A stretch of DNA of 64,000 bases from Scleromatobacter sp964418745 (GTDB lineage: Bacteria; Pseudomonadota; Gammaproteobacteria; Burkholderiales; Burkholderiaceae_C): the NCBI GenBank assembly GCA_964418745.1, contig CAYQMX010000017.1, forward strand, positions 90,556 through 154,555, read 5' to 3'. The number at the start of each line of letters is the position of its first letter. Position 1 is the first letter of the stretch. The notes under the pieces were generated by a model. That model worked only from the letters and a program-made list of their open reading frames with translations, ran no database searches and had not been told where the DNA came from. Both the position numbers and the translations under genes were made by a program. This document shows positions 27,497-35,659 of the stretch, piece by piece.

Positions 27497-28702
27497 TCAG
27501 GCCTTGGGTGGTGCAGGCGGTTTGGCATGGACCACGCCGTCGCTCGGCGCCGGCAGCGTCTTGCCGCCGTTGGCCACGAGGTCGGGCATGGCCTGTCCCA
27601 GCTGCCCGGGCCAGGGCGGCGGTGGCGCTGGCTTGGGCCGGGGCGAGGGCGGCGCGGGCTGCGTGACGGTACTGCCGAGCGCCGGCGGTGCGGGGCGCCG
27701 AAGCGCGCTGCTGAAGTTGCCTGCGAGTGACGGCGCCTGGTCCACGCGCGGCACGCCGAAGGCGGGCAGCCCCAACAGGTCGATGATGGTCCTGGGGATG
27801 CTGGCATGCGAATGCCAATGGCTGTCGATGCCCTGTCGTACGCCGCCGCCGAACATCAGCAGCGGAATGCGCGAACCGCCGATCGCCTGGAAGCCACCCG
27901 GGTGCAAGGCATCGGGCACGCGCTCGATGTCCGGCGTCACCACATGGTCGGCATAGCCGCCCCAGTCGTCCCACGTGAGAATGAAGACGGTATCGGCCCA
28001 GCCGCCGCCCTGCACGACCGCATCGACGCGCGACCACACCGCGTGCTGACCCCTGGCGACGTATTGCGGATCGGACTTGCCCGACGGCGGATGCTCGCTG
28101 GCGCCGTCGGGCGCCCACACGTAGGACAGCCGCGGCAACTGGCCCGCCTTGGCCAGCGTGATGAAGTCGCTGCTCGTCGGATGAATGTGCGCTTGCGCAT
28201 CCGGCGTGTTCAGCTCGGCGTAGTACTGCAGCGGATAGTTGTTGACGTCCGGGAAGGCCGCCCACGAGAGGCCTGCCCGCTGCACGTGCATGAAGATGCT
28301 CGGGATATCCCACCGGGGCCCGCCCGGCCCGAACGGCGGGTTCTTCAACGTCGGCGTCTGGCCGCCGACCGCCAGCAGGTGGCCGGGCGTGGAGTTCGTG
28401 CCCAGGCCGAAGTGGTGGTCGCAGAAGGTGAACGTCTTGGCCAGCCACGAGTAGTAGGGAATGACCTTGTCGTTGTCCAGGCGTGCGGCCAGCGCCGGGT
28501 AGTCCCCCATCCTGAAGTGCACCCAGGCCGACCTGTCATGCGGCTGGTCATGGTCGGGTGGCGAGCCCAGCAGCGGGCCCGCGTCGAGCACGTTGGCACC
28601 CCAGGCGGCCAGCGACGGGAAGTAGAAGTCGGTGGTCTTGTTCTCCTGGAGGAATACGACGACCCGCAGGTTCGTCGGGGCGGGCGGCACAGGGGTCGGC
28701 AT
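27497..28702 (-). CDS. Phosphoesterase-family protein (phospholipase C/acid phosphatase-like)
   Basis: 401 residues. The N-terminus NLRVVVFLQENKTTDFYFPS corresponds to the metal-binding start of the phosphoesterase family (PF04185-type), and FILTWDDWGGYADHVVTPD with IPLLMFGGGVRQGIDSHWHS are the later metal-ligand blocks. The last 70 residues are a Pro/Ala/Lys-rich tail. No signal peptide is evident, so it may be cytosolic or exported another way. GAGGAGAT lies just before the ATG. It is one of three alkaline-phosphatase-superfamily enzymes within 10 kb. Confidence 0.85.
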   Translation of the reverse strand: MPTPVPPAPTNLRVVVFLQENKTTDFYFPSLAAWGANVLDAGPLLGSPPDHDQPHDRSAWVHFRMGDYPALAARLDNDKVIPYYSWLAKTFTFCDHHFGLGTNSTPGHLLAVGGQTPTLKNPPFGPGGPRWDIPSIFMHVQRAGLSWAAFPDVNNYPLQYYAELNTPDAQAHIHPTSSDFITLAKAGQLPRLSYVWAPDGASEHPPSGKSDPQYVARGQHAVWSRVDAVVQGGGWADTVFILTWDDWGGYADHVVTPDIERVPDALHPGGFQAIGGSRIPLLMFGGGVRQGIDSHWHSHASIPRTIIDLLGLPAFGVPRVDQAPSLAGNFSSALRRPAPPALGSTVTQPAPPSPRPKPAPPPPWPGQLGQAMPDLVANGGKTLPAPSDGVVHAKPPAPPKA

Positions 28703-29034
28703 GGCATCTCCTCACGCGGCCGGCGCCCTGGGAGAGAGGGTGCCCGATGCCGGTCGGCGCGAGTATCCGGCCAGCCCGTGACCGGACGAAGACCTGCGAG
28801 TCGGGGCGAGGGCGACCTGTCGGCCACGAGTGTGCGCGTCGTTCCGCCGGCGTACATGACAGGAGTCTGAACGGCCGCCCGGTGGACACGCGAACGTCAC
28901 GCAAGCCTTCTGGTGTCCTTCGGTCGACGCCCCGTCCGTGAATCGACCGTCCCGTTGCACGGTCGATGAGCTCGAACGACGGCTGCCTCGCGCTCCGCCC
29001 GGCTGCGCGCCCGGGATCGTCACGCGTCGCGAAA
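28703..29034. other. Intergenic region with hairpin and weak Pho-box-like site
   Basis: 332 bp between two minus-strand genes. No credible gene was found. It contains a perfect 9-bp hairpin at 28942-28967 (arms ATCGACCGT and ACGGTCGAT), 68 bp past the PEP-CTERM gene stop and without a T-tract, and a possible Pho box at 28856-28873. Confidence 0.5.
28856..28873 (-). promoter_or_regulatory. Weak Pho-box-like site upstream of phosphoesterase gene
   Basis: Reading on the minus strand: CGTTCAG-ACTC-CTGTCAT, two 7-mers spaced by 4 bp. The second is a perfect CTGTCAT; the first matches 4 of 7. It lies about 155 bp upstream of the start at 28702. Suggestive only because the two other phosphatase genes also carry such sites. 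Confidence 0.3.
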
Positions 29035-29736
29035 CTATCGAGGCTGGTTGGCCTTGCGGCGCTTGACCGCGGCAAGCAGGCCGAAGCCGGCGAGCAGCAA
29101 GCCGTAGGCCTCGGGTTCCGGCACCGCCGCGACGACTGCGGTGTATTGCAGGCTGAGGAAGCCGTTCCCGTTGAACGGGAGTTGCCAGCCGGTGCCCGGG
29201 ACAGTGCTGAGGTAGGCGTTGCCGATGCCGAATCCCGAGACATCGGCCGTCGTCTGCGTGCGCGACAGCTGGATGCCGGTCACCGTCGGGTCGCTGCTGG
29301 TCAGGTAGGCGACGTACTTGGTGCCCGACTTCAGGCTCAGCGCCAGGTTGTCGAATTCGAGGGTAGTGATGCCGGCCGTGGAATTGAAGGTCTCTACCGC
29401 CGTGCCGGTCGCCAGCGTGTCGCCAACCAGGTTGACCGCCTGGTTCTGGGCATTCGTGGCGGGGTTCCACTGCGCGACGTTCAACTGCAGCGACGCGGAC
29501 TGGTCGCCGAGCGCGTAGAAGCTGAAGGACGACAGCAGGGCGTCCGCCGACAGGGAGAAGACTTCGCCGACGGCGGGCGAATCGCCGCTCGGGTTCGCCG
29601 CGTTGCCGAAGGAGGCGAACGGCAAGCCGTTGTTCGCGCCACCAGGAACGTCGGTGTACGTGGCGGCGGACGCGTTGCCCGCGACGGCCACCAGAAGGGC
29701 GGTGAGTGCTTTCAATCGGAGCGTCGATCTGGTCAT
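29035..29736 (-). CDS. PEP-CTERM sorting-domain protein
   Basis: 233 residues. A signal peptide (LKALTALLVAVAGNASA) is followed by a beta-rich body (FSFYALGDQSASLQLNVAQW) and a C-terminal AAVPEPEAYGLLLAGFGLLA plus VKRRKANQPR. The Pro-Glu-Pro motif, helix and basic tail are the exosortase recognition signal; after cleavage the protein would be released to the surface or exopolysaccharide layer. The body is not a recognised domain. Regulation by the EpsA-type protein at 14251-15102 is a reasonable guess. Confidence 0.9.
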   Translation of the reverse strand: MTRSTLRLKALTALLVAVAGNASAATYTDVPGGANNGLPFASFGNAANPSGDSPAVGEVFSLSADALLSSFSFYALGDQSASLQLNVAQWNPATNAQNQAVNLVGDTLATGTAVETFNSTAGITTLEFDNLALSLKSGTKYVAYLTSSDPTVTGIQLSRTQTTADVSGFGIGNAYLSTVPGTGWQLPFNGNGFLSLQYTAVVAAVPEPEAYGLLLAGFGLLAAVKRRKANQPR

Positions 29737-29913
29737 GATTCAGGTCCCGGAAGTCGATGGTGTGCGATGGATTCCGACGTGCGGCACATCGGGATGAACG
29801 AGCAGCCCACAGTGCGCCTCGACCGTTACCGGGCCATGAAGCCGGAAGGTCGTGCCGTAGTCCGAATGCGGTCGACCCGGGTCGAGCAGCCGGAGCCGGC
29901 AGCGGAAGCGGGG

Positions 29914-29941
29914 TCGGGTCCGACCGTCACGTCGGACCCGA
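29914..29941 (-). terminator. Hairpin downstream of the phospholipase C-like gene
   Basis: Perfect 11-bp stem (TCGGGTCCGAC and GTCGGACCCGA) with a 6-nt loop, starting 22 nt after the stop at 29963. There is no T-tract, so it is a probable transcript-end stabiliser rather than a textbook intrinsic terminator. Confidence 0.45.
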
Positions 29942-29962
29942 TCCCACGGGCGCCTCGAACGG

Positions 29963-31735
29963 CTATCGGTCGTCGTGCGGGAAGTCGAACAGGCTCATCA
30001 GGTCGCTGATGGCGGGCGCATTCCGTGGGCGGTACGGGTCGTCCTCCCGGGCGACCGGATTGGGCAGGTTGTCGCGACTGCGCGGCGACACCGCGGGCAG
30101 GCGCCAGTTGGCCTCGATGAACTTGAGCACGGACGCGTGGTCGGCGTAGACGTGGTCGACGTGCCCCTTCCTGGCATACGGGGACACCGCGATGAGCGGA
30201 ATCCGCGTGCCGTCGCCGAAGAAGTCGACCGCCTGGATGTAGCCGGAGTCGTAGTAGCCGCCGCCTTCATCCGTGGTGATCAGGATGGCCGTGTGCTTCC
30301 ACAGCTTGGGATTCGACCGGACCTGGTGGATCAGGTCCTGCAGGAACAACTCGTAGAGGTTCCCCGTCGAGTCGGCGGGATGGCCTGCGAGCGCCTCGAA
30401 GGGACGGACGAAGGACACGGCGGGCAGGGTGTCGGCATGGACGTCGTCCAGGAACGCGCCGTAGCTCTGCAACTGCCGGGCCTGCGCCGTCGTCATGGTC
30501 GCGATGTAGCCGGTGAGCGGATCGCAGATGCCGCAATACGAGTGGAACAGCAGCGGCACGCCGTCGACCGCCGTCGCGAAGCGGGTGGGATCGTCGCCGC
30601 GGTCCGCGGAATAGTATTTCCACGAAACGTCGTTCTCGAACAGCCTGTCGGCGATCGTCGGGATCGACTGCGGCGGCAGGGTGAAGCGGGTGGGGCCGAG
30701 CGGCTTGGTCGTACCGTCGGGATTCCAGTACATCGAGTAGTTGTTGACGAGGTAGTAGTGGTTGGGCGCGCAGTTCGCCTTGGCGATGTGCTGCGCTCGA
30801 AGCTCGGACATCACGCCGCGCACGCCGGGCGCCTGCGGATCCGCGCAGTTGACGTACGAGCCCCCGCCGTAGCCGTCCTGGACGAAGTAGTTGTTCGTGC
30901 CCGGCCAGGCATCGGGGTTCTCGATCTGGTTGGCGGGCGGAACGCCGGCCGTTCCGTCGAGATTCGTATAGAACGCGGCGTCGCCGGTGACCAAGGCCTG
31001 GAAGTTGGCGCCCGTCCCGCCCATGATGGCCTGGTGGTAGTTGTCGCTGATCGCGTAGGTGTCGGCCAGCGACTTGAAGATGGAAGCGTCGCCGGCATGG
31101 GCGACACCGGCCGCGTCCGTGTACGGATTCATGTTGTAGAAGCCCATCGAGATGGCGCCCTCCATCGGGTTGAATCCCGAGGCGGGCGGCGCGGCGCCGT
31201 TGCCGCCCGTGCCGATGGTCTCCTCGACCCAGACGAACTTGTCGTGCTTGCCGCCGTCGACGTCCTGCCACATCTGGAAGAAGCGGTGCACCGGGTCGCC
31301 GGTGTAGGCGGCGTAGGGGACGTACTTGCTGATCTGGTAGGGCCCATTGGGCAAGTCCGCCGGGAACCGCGTGTCGACCACGCCCTGGGGCAGTCCGATG
31401 CCGTAGGTGGTGTAGGGCTGCGGCAGCGCGAGGTAGTGGCCTTGTGACGGCGTGCTGGCCTGGTAGGTTCCTTGCGCGAGGCCGATGCGCTGGCTCGCCT
31501 TGCCGAAATTCGGCCCCGGCGTGCCGTCGGCATTGACGATGCCCCTGCTCAGCAGGTTGTCGATCTTCTGGCCCTTGCGGGGGCGGTACGTTCCGAACAG
31601 GTTGTCGAACGTATGGTTCTCGCCGACGACGACGATCAGGTGCTGGATCGGCGTGACCGGCTCTGCGGCCCAGGCCGGTGAAGCGGCGGAGGCGACCAGC
31701 GTGGTGGCGAGAGCGAACTTGCGCTTGGCTGTCAT
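29963..31735 (-). CDS. Secreted phospholipase C/acid phosphatase-type phosphoesterase
   Basis: 590 residues. The Sec signal peptide ends PAWAAEP; the mature protein starts with IQHLIVVVGENHTFDNLFG, the metal-binding N-terminus of the phosphoesterase (PF04185) family, and has further family blocks (LADTYAISDNYHQAIMGGTG, TAILITTDEGGGYYDSGY, IPLIAVSPYARKGHVDHVYA). AAAGGAATTCGC upstream of ATG supports this start rather than the longer frame. It should hydrolyse phosphate esters or phospholipids outside the cell. A good Pho box lies 78 bp upstream, so PhoB control under phosphate starvation is likely. Confidence 0.9.
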   Translation of the reverse strand: MTAKRKFALATTLVASAASPAWAAEPVTPIQHLIVVVGENHTFDNLFGTYRPRKGQKIDNLLSRGIVNADGTPGPNFGKASQRIGLAQGTYQASTPSQGHYLALPQPYTTYGIGLPQGVVDTRFPADLPNGPYQISKYVPYAAYTGDPVHRFFQMWQDVDGGKHDKFVWVEETIGTGGNGAAPPASGFNPMEGAISMGFYNMNPYTDAAGVAHAGDASIFKSLADTYAISDNYHQAIMGGTGANFQALVTGDAAFYTNLDGTAGVPPANQIENPDAWPGTNNYFVQDGYGGGSYVNCADPQAPGVRGVMSELRAQHIAKANCAPNHYYLVNNYSMYWNPDGTTKPLGPTRFTLPPQSIPTIADRLFENDVSWKYYSADRGDDPTRFATAVDGVPLLFHSYCGICDPLTGYIATMTTAQARQLQSYGAFLDDVHADTLPAVSFVRPFEALAGHPADSTGNLYELFLQDLIHQVRSNPKLWKHTAILITTDEGGGYYDSGYIQAVDFFGDGTRIPLIAVSPYARKGHVDHVYADHASVLKFIEANWRLPAVSPRSRDNLPNPVAREDDPYRPRNAPAISDLMSLFDFPHDDR

Positions 31736-31812
31736 GCGAATTCCTTTCGGAGGGACGTTCGGATTCCGACAGCACGCTGTGAGAGCGTGCCGAGTGAATG
31801 TCACCGTCCGCA

Positions 31813-31830
31813 GTGACAAAGCATTGACAG
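31813..31830 (-). promoter_or_regulatory. Pho box upstream of the phospholipase C-like gene
   Basis: On the minus strand the sequence is CTGTCAA-TGCT-TTGTCAC: two 7-mers matching the PhoB consensus CTGTCAT with the correct 4-bp spacing. It lies 78-95 bp upstream of the ATG at 31735, a normal promoter distance. Confidence 0.6.
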
Positions 31831-32041
31831 CCCCTGCCTGACGGAGCGATCCGTTTGCCTGTTCCGGCGGCTCGACAGGCTCTTGCCATTTCCCCGTGCT
31901 GTCGAGTCGCGGAGCGAGCCGCTGTCGACGGCGGCACTTTCATTGCGCGGTCGCTTCGCGAACCAGCATCGGCGGGCTTCGCAGGCACTCTTCCCAGTCA
32001 GATAGTCGCCATGCGGGCATCCCCAGGCCCACCTGAGGTGA

Positions 32042-32173
32042 CATCCCGGTTCGGCGCCGATCGCGCGTTGGAAGCAAGACGGCGGTGGGCGCAGCGTCGA
32101 CGAGGTTGTCGGCGGCTTGCAGGGACGCCTCGACGACGCGAAACGTCGAACGACCCAGCGCGCAGGCAAGTGA
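32042..32173 (+). pseudogene. Remnant of an antitoxin gene (C-terminal part)
   Basis: Frame 2 upstream of the toxin reads RSVDEVVGGLQGRLDDAKRR and ends in a TGA that overlaps the toxin GTG (GTGA), exactly as expected for an antitoxin-toxin junction. A stop at 32039 and the absence of any ATG or GTG mean there is no complete gene. Identification is by position and helix-like tail only. Confidence 0.35.
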
Positions 32174-32496
32174 CGACCGTCTACACCGTCAAACTGCCTG
32201 AAGAGGCCGTTGCGGACCTCCAGCGCCCGGAGGATTTCGCCACCGAACGCGAGGTCGCGAGCGAAATACCGGATTGGACGATGCCCCGGCGCGCGCTCGA
32301 CGCGATCAGCGAAGGAAAGCGTCTGCTGTCCTGGTCGCCGTACACCTGCCGCAAGGCGGAACTGGGCAACGGCCGCTCGCGCGAGTTGATCGTGCCGTTC
32401 GGCGATGCGGGCTACGTCGTCCTGCTCGAAATTGTCGGCGACGATGTGGTCGTGGGTGCTGTTCGACACCAGCGAGAAGAAGACTACCGCCACTGA
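32170..32496 (+). CDS. RelE/ParE-family toxin, apparently without intact antitoxin
   Basis: 108 residues from GTG. The C-terminal half matches the RelE/ParE pattern: SPYTCRKAELGNGRSREL, IVPFGDAGYVVLLEI, then AVRHQREEDYRH at the end. Such proteins cleave mRNA or inhibit gyrase. The N-terminal region (PEDFATEREVASEIPDWTMP) is unusual but aligns with the first helices. The expected upstream antitoxin appears broken, so the toxin may be inactive or silent. Confidence 0.72.
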   Translation: MTTVYTVKLPEEAVADLQRPEDFATEREVASEIPDWTMPRRALDAISEGKRLLSWSPYTCRKAELGNGRSRELIVPFGDAGYVVLLEIVGDDVVVGAVRHQREEDYRH

Positions 32497-32842
32497 ATCT
32501 GGCACTTGCCGCGCGTGCGGGAGGCGCAAGGCGATCGACTCAAGTCGGTCACAACCAGGCGTACGAACATGTCGGCTTTCGGGCTGGCCAACCTAACCTA
32601 TTTGTTCGGACAGGAGAACGAGGGAGTGCTGTACGTGAGGTTGCCTGCGGAATCGGCTTTGGCGGCATCTATCAGGCGCTGCTGCTTGCTCTGGTACTGA
32701 CGGCCGACAGCCGCCAGCGGCCAACCGGCACAAGATTGTCTGTCGCTGAATCGAAGCGAAGCGGCGAATGACCCAACGCTGATCAAGCGGCCCGTTCAAG
32801 GCCGCGCTGTAGTCGGTTGGAGATCGAACGTGATTCCGACCC
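32497..32842. other. Intergenic region, no gene seen
   Basis: About 345 bp between the toxin and the GH30 gene stop (opposite strands). Short frames here lack coding character. It holds one degenerate copy of the dispersed repeat (32541-32590). Confidence 0.5.
32541..32590 (+). repeat. Dispersed repeat, degenerate copy
   Basis: CAAGTCGGTCACAACCAGGCGTACG... then ATGTCGGCTTTCGGGCT, related to the GTCGGCCA...GTCCGCTTTCGG repeat that is abundant to the right. Confidence 0.4.
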
Positions 32843-34915
32843 TCAGTTCACCAGCGTCGTGATGCTCTTTGCCGGCAGCGAGATGGAGAACGCATTCGCG
32901 TTCACGCCGATCGCGGGCTGCTGCGCGAAGGTGGCCGTCGCGGTCGTGAGGTACGGCGTCAGGCTGGTCAGCGTGCGACCGCCGGGGTTGATCGACGTCG
33001 TCAGGTCGACGCTGCTGCCGTTCTCGTTCACGAGCACGATCACGACCTTCCCGCTGCTGGACGCAGGAGGAGTTCCGAACGCCGAGACGCGGACGCCATT
33101 CTGCGGGAGCGACGTAGACTCGTAGCGCACGTAACCGGGACGGATGAAGTACGAGAAGTGCTTCACGCCGATTCCGAAATAGGTGGGCTTGTTGCCGGAG
33201 CTGATCAGGCCCGTGGGCGTCGAGTCATTGTTGTTGACGAGCCACCAATACACGTAGGCGTTGTACTGCGAAAGCGTCAGGCCGTCGTGGATTTCCTTGG
33301 CCATGGCGACGGCGTCATCGATGCTGGTTTGCCACGAAGCGCTCGAGGAGGTCTTGTTGACGGAGTCCAGGAAGTGTTCGGTCATCCAGGCATCCTTACC
33401 CAGCTTCTCCGCCGATCCGGGATAGTTCGCCGTGCCGCCGTAGAGGTGGCCGCCGATGATGGAGATGTTGCCGGCGGCCGCCGGATCTGCAAGCAGCGTG
33501 TCCGTGGTGGCCTGCGAAAAGTAGAAGGATTCCGGCGCGATGAGCTTGGTCGCGGTGCCCGAGACTGCCGCCGCCCCGTACCCGCCGACCCAGGAGCTCA
33601 TTTCTTCGGCGCTCCAGAGGCAGGACTCGTAGGTCTGCGGATCCCAGTCCGGCTCGTTCTGCAGCGAGACTGCGTACAGGTTCACATTCTGGGTGGCAGC
33701 GTACCTGATGTAGGCGTTCAGGTAGTGCGCGTAGTCCGCATACATCGCCGGATCGACGCGCCCGCTGTAGAGTGGATTCGTGCGATCCGTGTTGACGATC
33801 TTCATGCTCGCGGGCGGCGACCACGGCGATGCGAAGACGAGGCCGCCACGGGCCTGCACCGCCGCTCCATTGACCAGTTCTGCCGTCCACTGGGTGGTAT
33901 CGACGGTCTGCGTCGACGCGTTCCAGGTGGCCGGCGCGATGCGCAGCCGCAGGATGTCCAGCCCGAGGCTGTCGGGGACGCTGGTGCCGAACAGGACATT
34001 GAGCCGATCGTCCGACATCCTGTCGTAGTACCAGGCCGCCGCGCCGCCGAATCCCCGGATCGTCTGCTTCGCGTTTCCGAAGTCGACCGCTGCCATCGTG
34101 TCCACGGGCCTGACGGTCAGCGCGGTGCTGATGATCGCCTGGCGGTAGTGTGCACTGTCGTTGGGAACGAACGTGGCCTGGACGATGGCCGTTCCCGCCT
34201 GGGCCGTCGTGGCGGAACTCAACGGCCTTCCATCCACTGTCATGTAGCTGGTCGCTGCGGTGGTGCCCTGGATTCCATAAAGCGCATAGGGCGCGGTCGT
34301 GATCTGGGCAGGCGTCAGCGCCGAACCCTGGAGCACGGCGGCGGGAAGATCCCATCGGGCCGGCGGATAGGCCTTGTTGACGGTCAGCGTGCGGACGGCG
34401 CTCGTTGTCGAATATTTCTGCGTGTCCTGCGGGGTGAACTTGACCGACAGCGACTGGACACCCACTTCGGGTTTGGTTCCTGCGGCCGGTGAATACGTGA
34501 ACGTCCCCGGGACGTTGGACGTCGCATTCAGCTGCGCGGTGCTGAGAGTGGTCCCCCAGTCGATCGAGGCCGGCGCCGTCCAGGTGATCGTCGGAGTTGG
34601 CGCGGGAGCGGGTGCCGGTGCCGGTGCCGGTGCCGGTGCCGGTGCCGGTGCCGGTGCCGGCGTGGGCGCAGGCGCTGGCGCTGGCGCCGGAGCGGGCGCA
34701 GGTGTCGGCGTTGGGGTGGGAGCAGGTGTTGGCGCTGGCGTCGGTGCGGGCGTTGGCGCCGGCGCGGGGACGGGGGCGGGTGTGGGAGCCACCGGAGTGC
34801 CGGCGGCACCGCCTCCGCCGCAGGCAGTCACCGTGCCGGCAACGAGGATCATCATCATCTGCAGGGTCGCGAGTCGCTTGCTGTGATCGCCGTGGCGACA
34901 GGGGCTCATTTGCAT
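32843..34915 (-). CDS. GH30-family glycoside hydrolase lipoprotein (glucuronoxylanase-like)
   Basis: 690 residues. The signal peptide has a lipobox VTAC (Cys32), followed by about 80 residues of Ala-Pro/Thr-Pro repeats, an Ig-like/MBG-type beta region (about 110-270), and the catalytic part: TIRGFGGAAAWYYDRMSDDR, YAVSLQNEPDWDPQTYESCL with acid/base Glu near 418, and KDAWMTEHFLD with nucleophile Glu near 511. A C-terminal beta-sandwich follows, as in GH30 enzymes. Closest remembered relatives are GH30_8 glucuronoxylan hydrolases, so the substrate is probably plant xylan. The start at 34915 gives the best signal peptide; GTG at 34990 is possible. Confidence 0.85.
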   Translation of the reverse strand: MQMSPCRHGDHSKRLATLQMMMILVAGTVTACGGGGAAGTPVAPTPAPVPAPAPTPAPTPAPTPAPTPTPTPAPAPAPAPAPAPTPAPAPAPAPAPAPAPAPAPAPTPTITWTAPASIDWGTTLSTAQLNATSNVPGTFTYSPAAGTKPEVGVQSLSVKFTPQDTQKYSTTSAVRTLTVNKAYPPARWDLPAAVLQGSALTPAQITTAPYALYGIQGTTAATSYMTVDGRPLSSATTAQAGTAIVQATFVPNDSAHYRQAIISTALTVRPVDTMAAVDFGNAKQTIRGFGGAAAWYYDRMSDDRLNVLFGTSVPDSLGLDILRLRIAPATWNASTQTVDTTQWTAELVNGAAVQARGGLVFASPWSPPASMKIVNTDRTNPLYSGRVDPAMYADYAHYLNAYIRYAATQNVNLYAVSLQNEPDWDPQTYESCLWSAEEMSSWVGGYGAAAVSGTATKLIAPESFYFSQATTDTLLADPAAAGNISIIGGHLYGGTANYPGSAEKLGKDAWMTEHFLDSVNKTSSSASWQTSIDDAVAMAKEIHDGLTLSQYNAYVYWWLVNNNDSTPTGLISSGNKPTYFGIGVKHFSYFIRPGYVRYESTSLPQNGVRVSAFGTPPASSSGKVVIVLVNENGSSVDLTTSINPGGRTLTSLTPYLTTATATFAQQPAIGVNANAFSISLPAKSITTLVN
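34611..34658. repeat. Hexanucleotide microsatellite (GGTGCC)8
   Basis: Eight perfect tandem copies of GGTGCC, continuing into degenerate copies, inside the GH30 gene; they encode the Ala-Pro linker. The 6-bp unit keeps frame, so slippage would change linker length only. Confidence 0.9.
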
Positions 34916-35139
34916 GGGTGGCTTGCTTGGATGACGACGGTCTGCGCGGGCTAGGGGCTTCGCACCGCGACTGAATGTTTGAGCTGACACTTTGGCATGC
35001 GATGCGCGTGCGCGCTGTCACGGTTTGTGACGGTCAATCGACGATTCCCCTCTTGCCGATGCCGGCGTCACGGCGACGGTCACGTCGTCCATCTTCTTCG
35101 GCGGCTCCACATGCGACTGTGCCGCCATCCCTGAAGTCG

Positions 35140-35166
35140 CATGTCGGCCACAACCAGTCACTCGCC
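35140..35166 (+). repeat. Dispersed repeat fragment at the start of a pseudogene
   Basis: CATGTCGGCCACAACCAGTC matches the beginning of the dispersed repeat; the beta-propeller gene fragment begins immediately after it. Confidence 0.4.
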
Positions 35167-35526
35167 AACGGAACGGTCGGCGTGCTCGATGCGTCCACCG
35201 GCAAGTTGCTGCAGACCGTCAAGGCAGTCCAGAACCCGGATGCGATCGTCTACGAACCGACGACCCATCGGGTCTTCGCCCTCAACGGACGCTCCTCGGA
35301 TGTCACGGCCATCGATGCGCAGTCATTGAAGGTGCTGGCCGCGCCGATCGCCTCCCCCGGTACGCCCGAGTACGCCGTCGTCGACGGCAAGGGACACGTG
35401 TATTTCAACGTGGAGGACAAGAGCGAGCCAAGGCGCCCGCCGCCTCCAGCGCCACAAGGCAGCGCGGCCCGAACCGATTGCGGGCACTTTCCATGTGCTC
35501 GTGCTGAAGGAGGCAACGCTCATTGA
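35167..35526 (+). pseudogene. Remnant of a YVTN/YncE-type beta-propeller protein gene
   Basis: In one frame the sequence reads GTVGVLDASTGKLLQTVKAV, then YEPTTHRVFALNGRSSDVTA and GTPEYAVVDGKGHVYFNVED, which are consecutive blades of a YVTN-type propeller. After about 35440 a different frame reads RPEPIAGTFHVLVLKEA, like the C-terminus of the same family. There is no signal peptide or start, the middle blades are missing and the two parts are out of frame. It is therefore a truncated, internally deleted gene. Confidence 0.6.
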
Positions 35527-35621
35527 CCGTCGAGCGCGTGTGCAGGGCAGCACGCCACCACTGCCGGCCGCACGTGAGTGACTCCGTTTCCGGCTGTTCG
35601 TCGTGCCGTCAGAATCGGGAA

Positions 35622-35640
35622 CGCGGCCCCAGGGGCCGCG
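35622..35640 (-). terminator. Hairpin downstream of phosphodiesterase gene
   Basis: CGCGGCCCC and GGGGCCGCG form a perfect 9-bp stem around a single A, 20 nt past the stop at 35660 on the minus strand. Only a weak T-run follows (TTCCCGATTCT). Confidence 0.45.
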
Positions 35641-35659
35641 ACCTCGAACGGCCGTGCCG

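Noticed and set aside
29757..30149. Plus-strand ORFs between the PEP-CTERM and phospholipase C-like genes
   Set aside because: No coding character; overlap a strong gene on the minus strand and a hairpin.
34374..34886. Plus-strand ORF with a poly Gly-Ala-Val tract
   Set aside because: Shadow of the Ala-Pro linker of the GH30 gene; the microsatellite is open in several frames.
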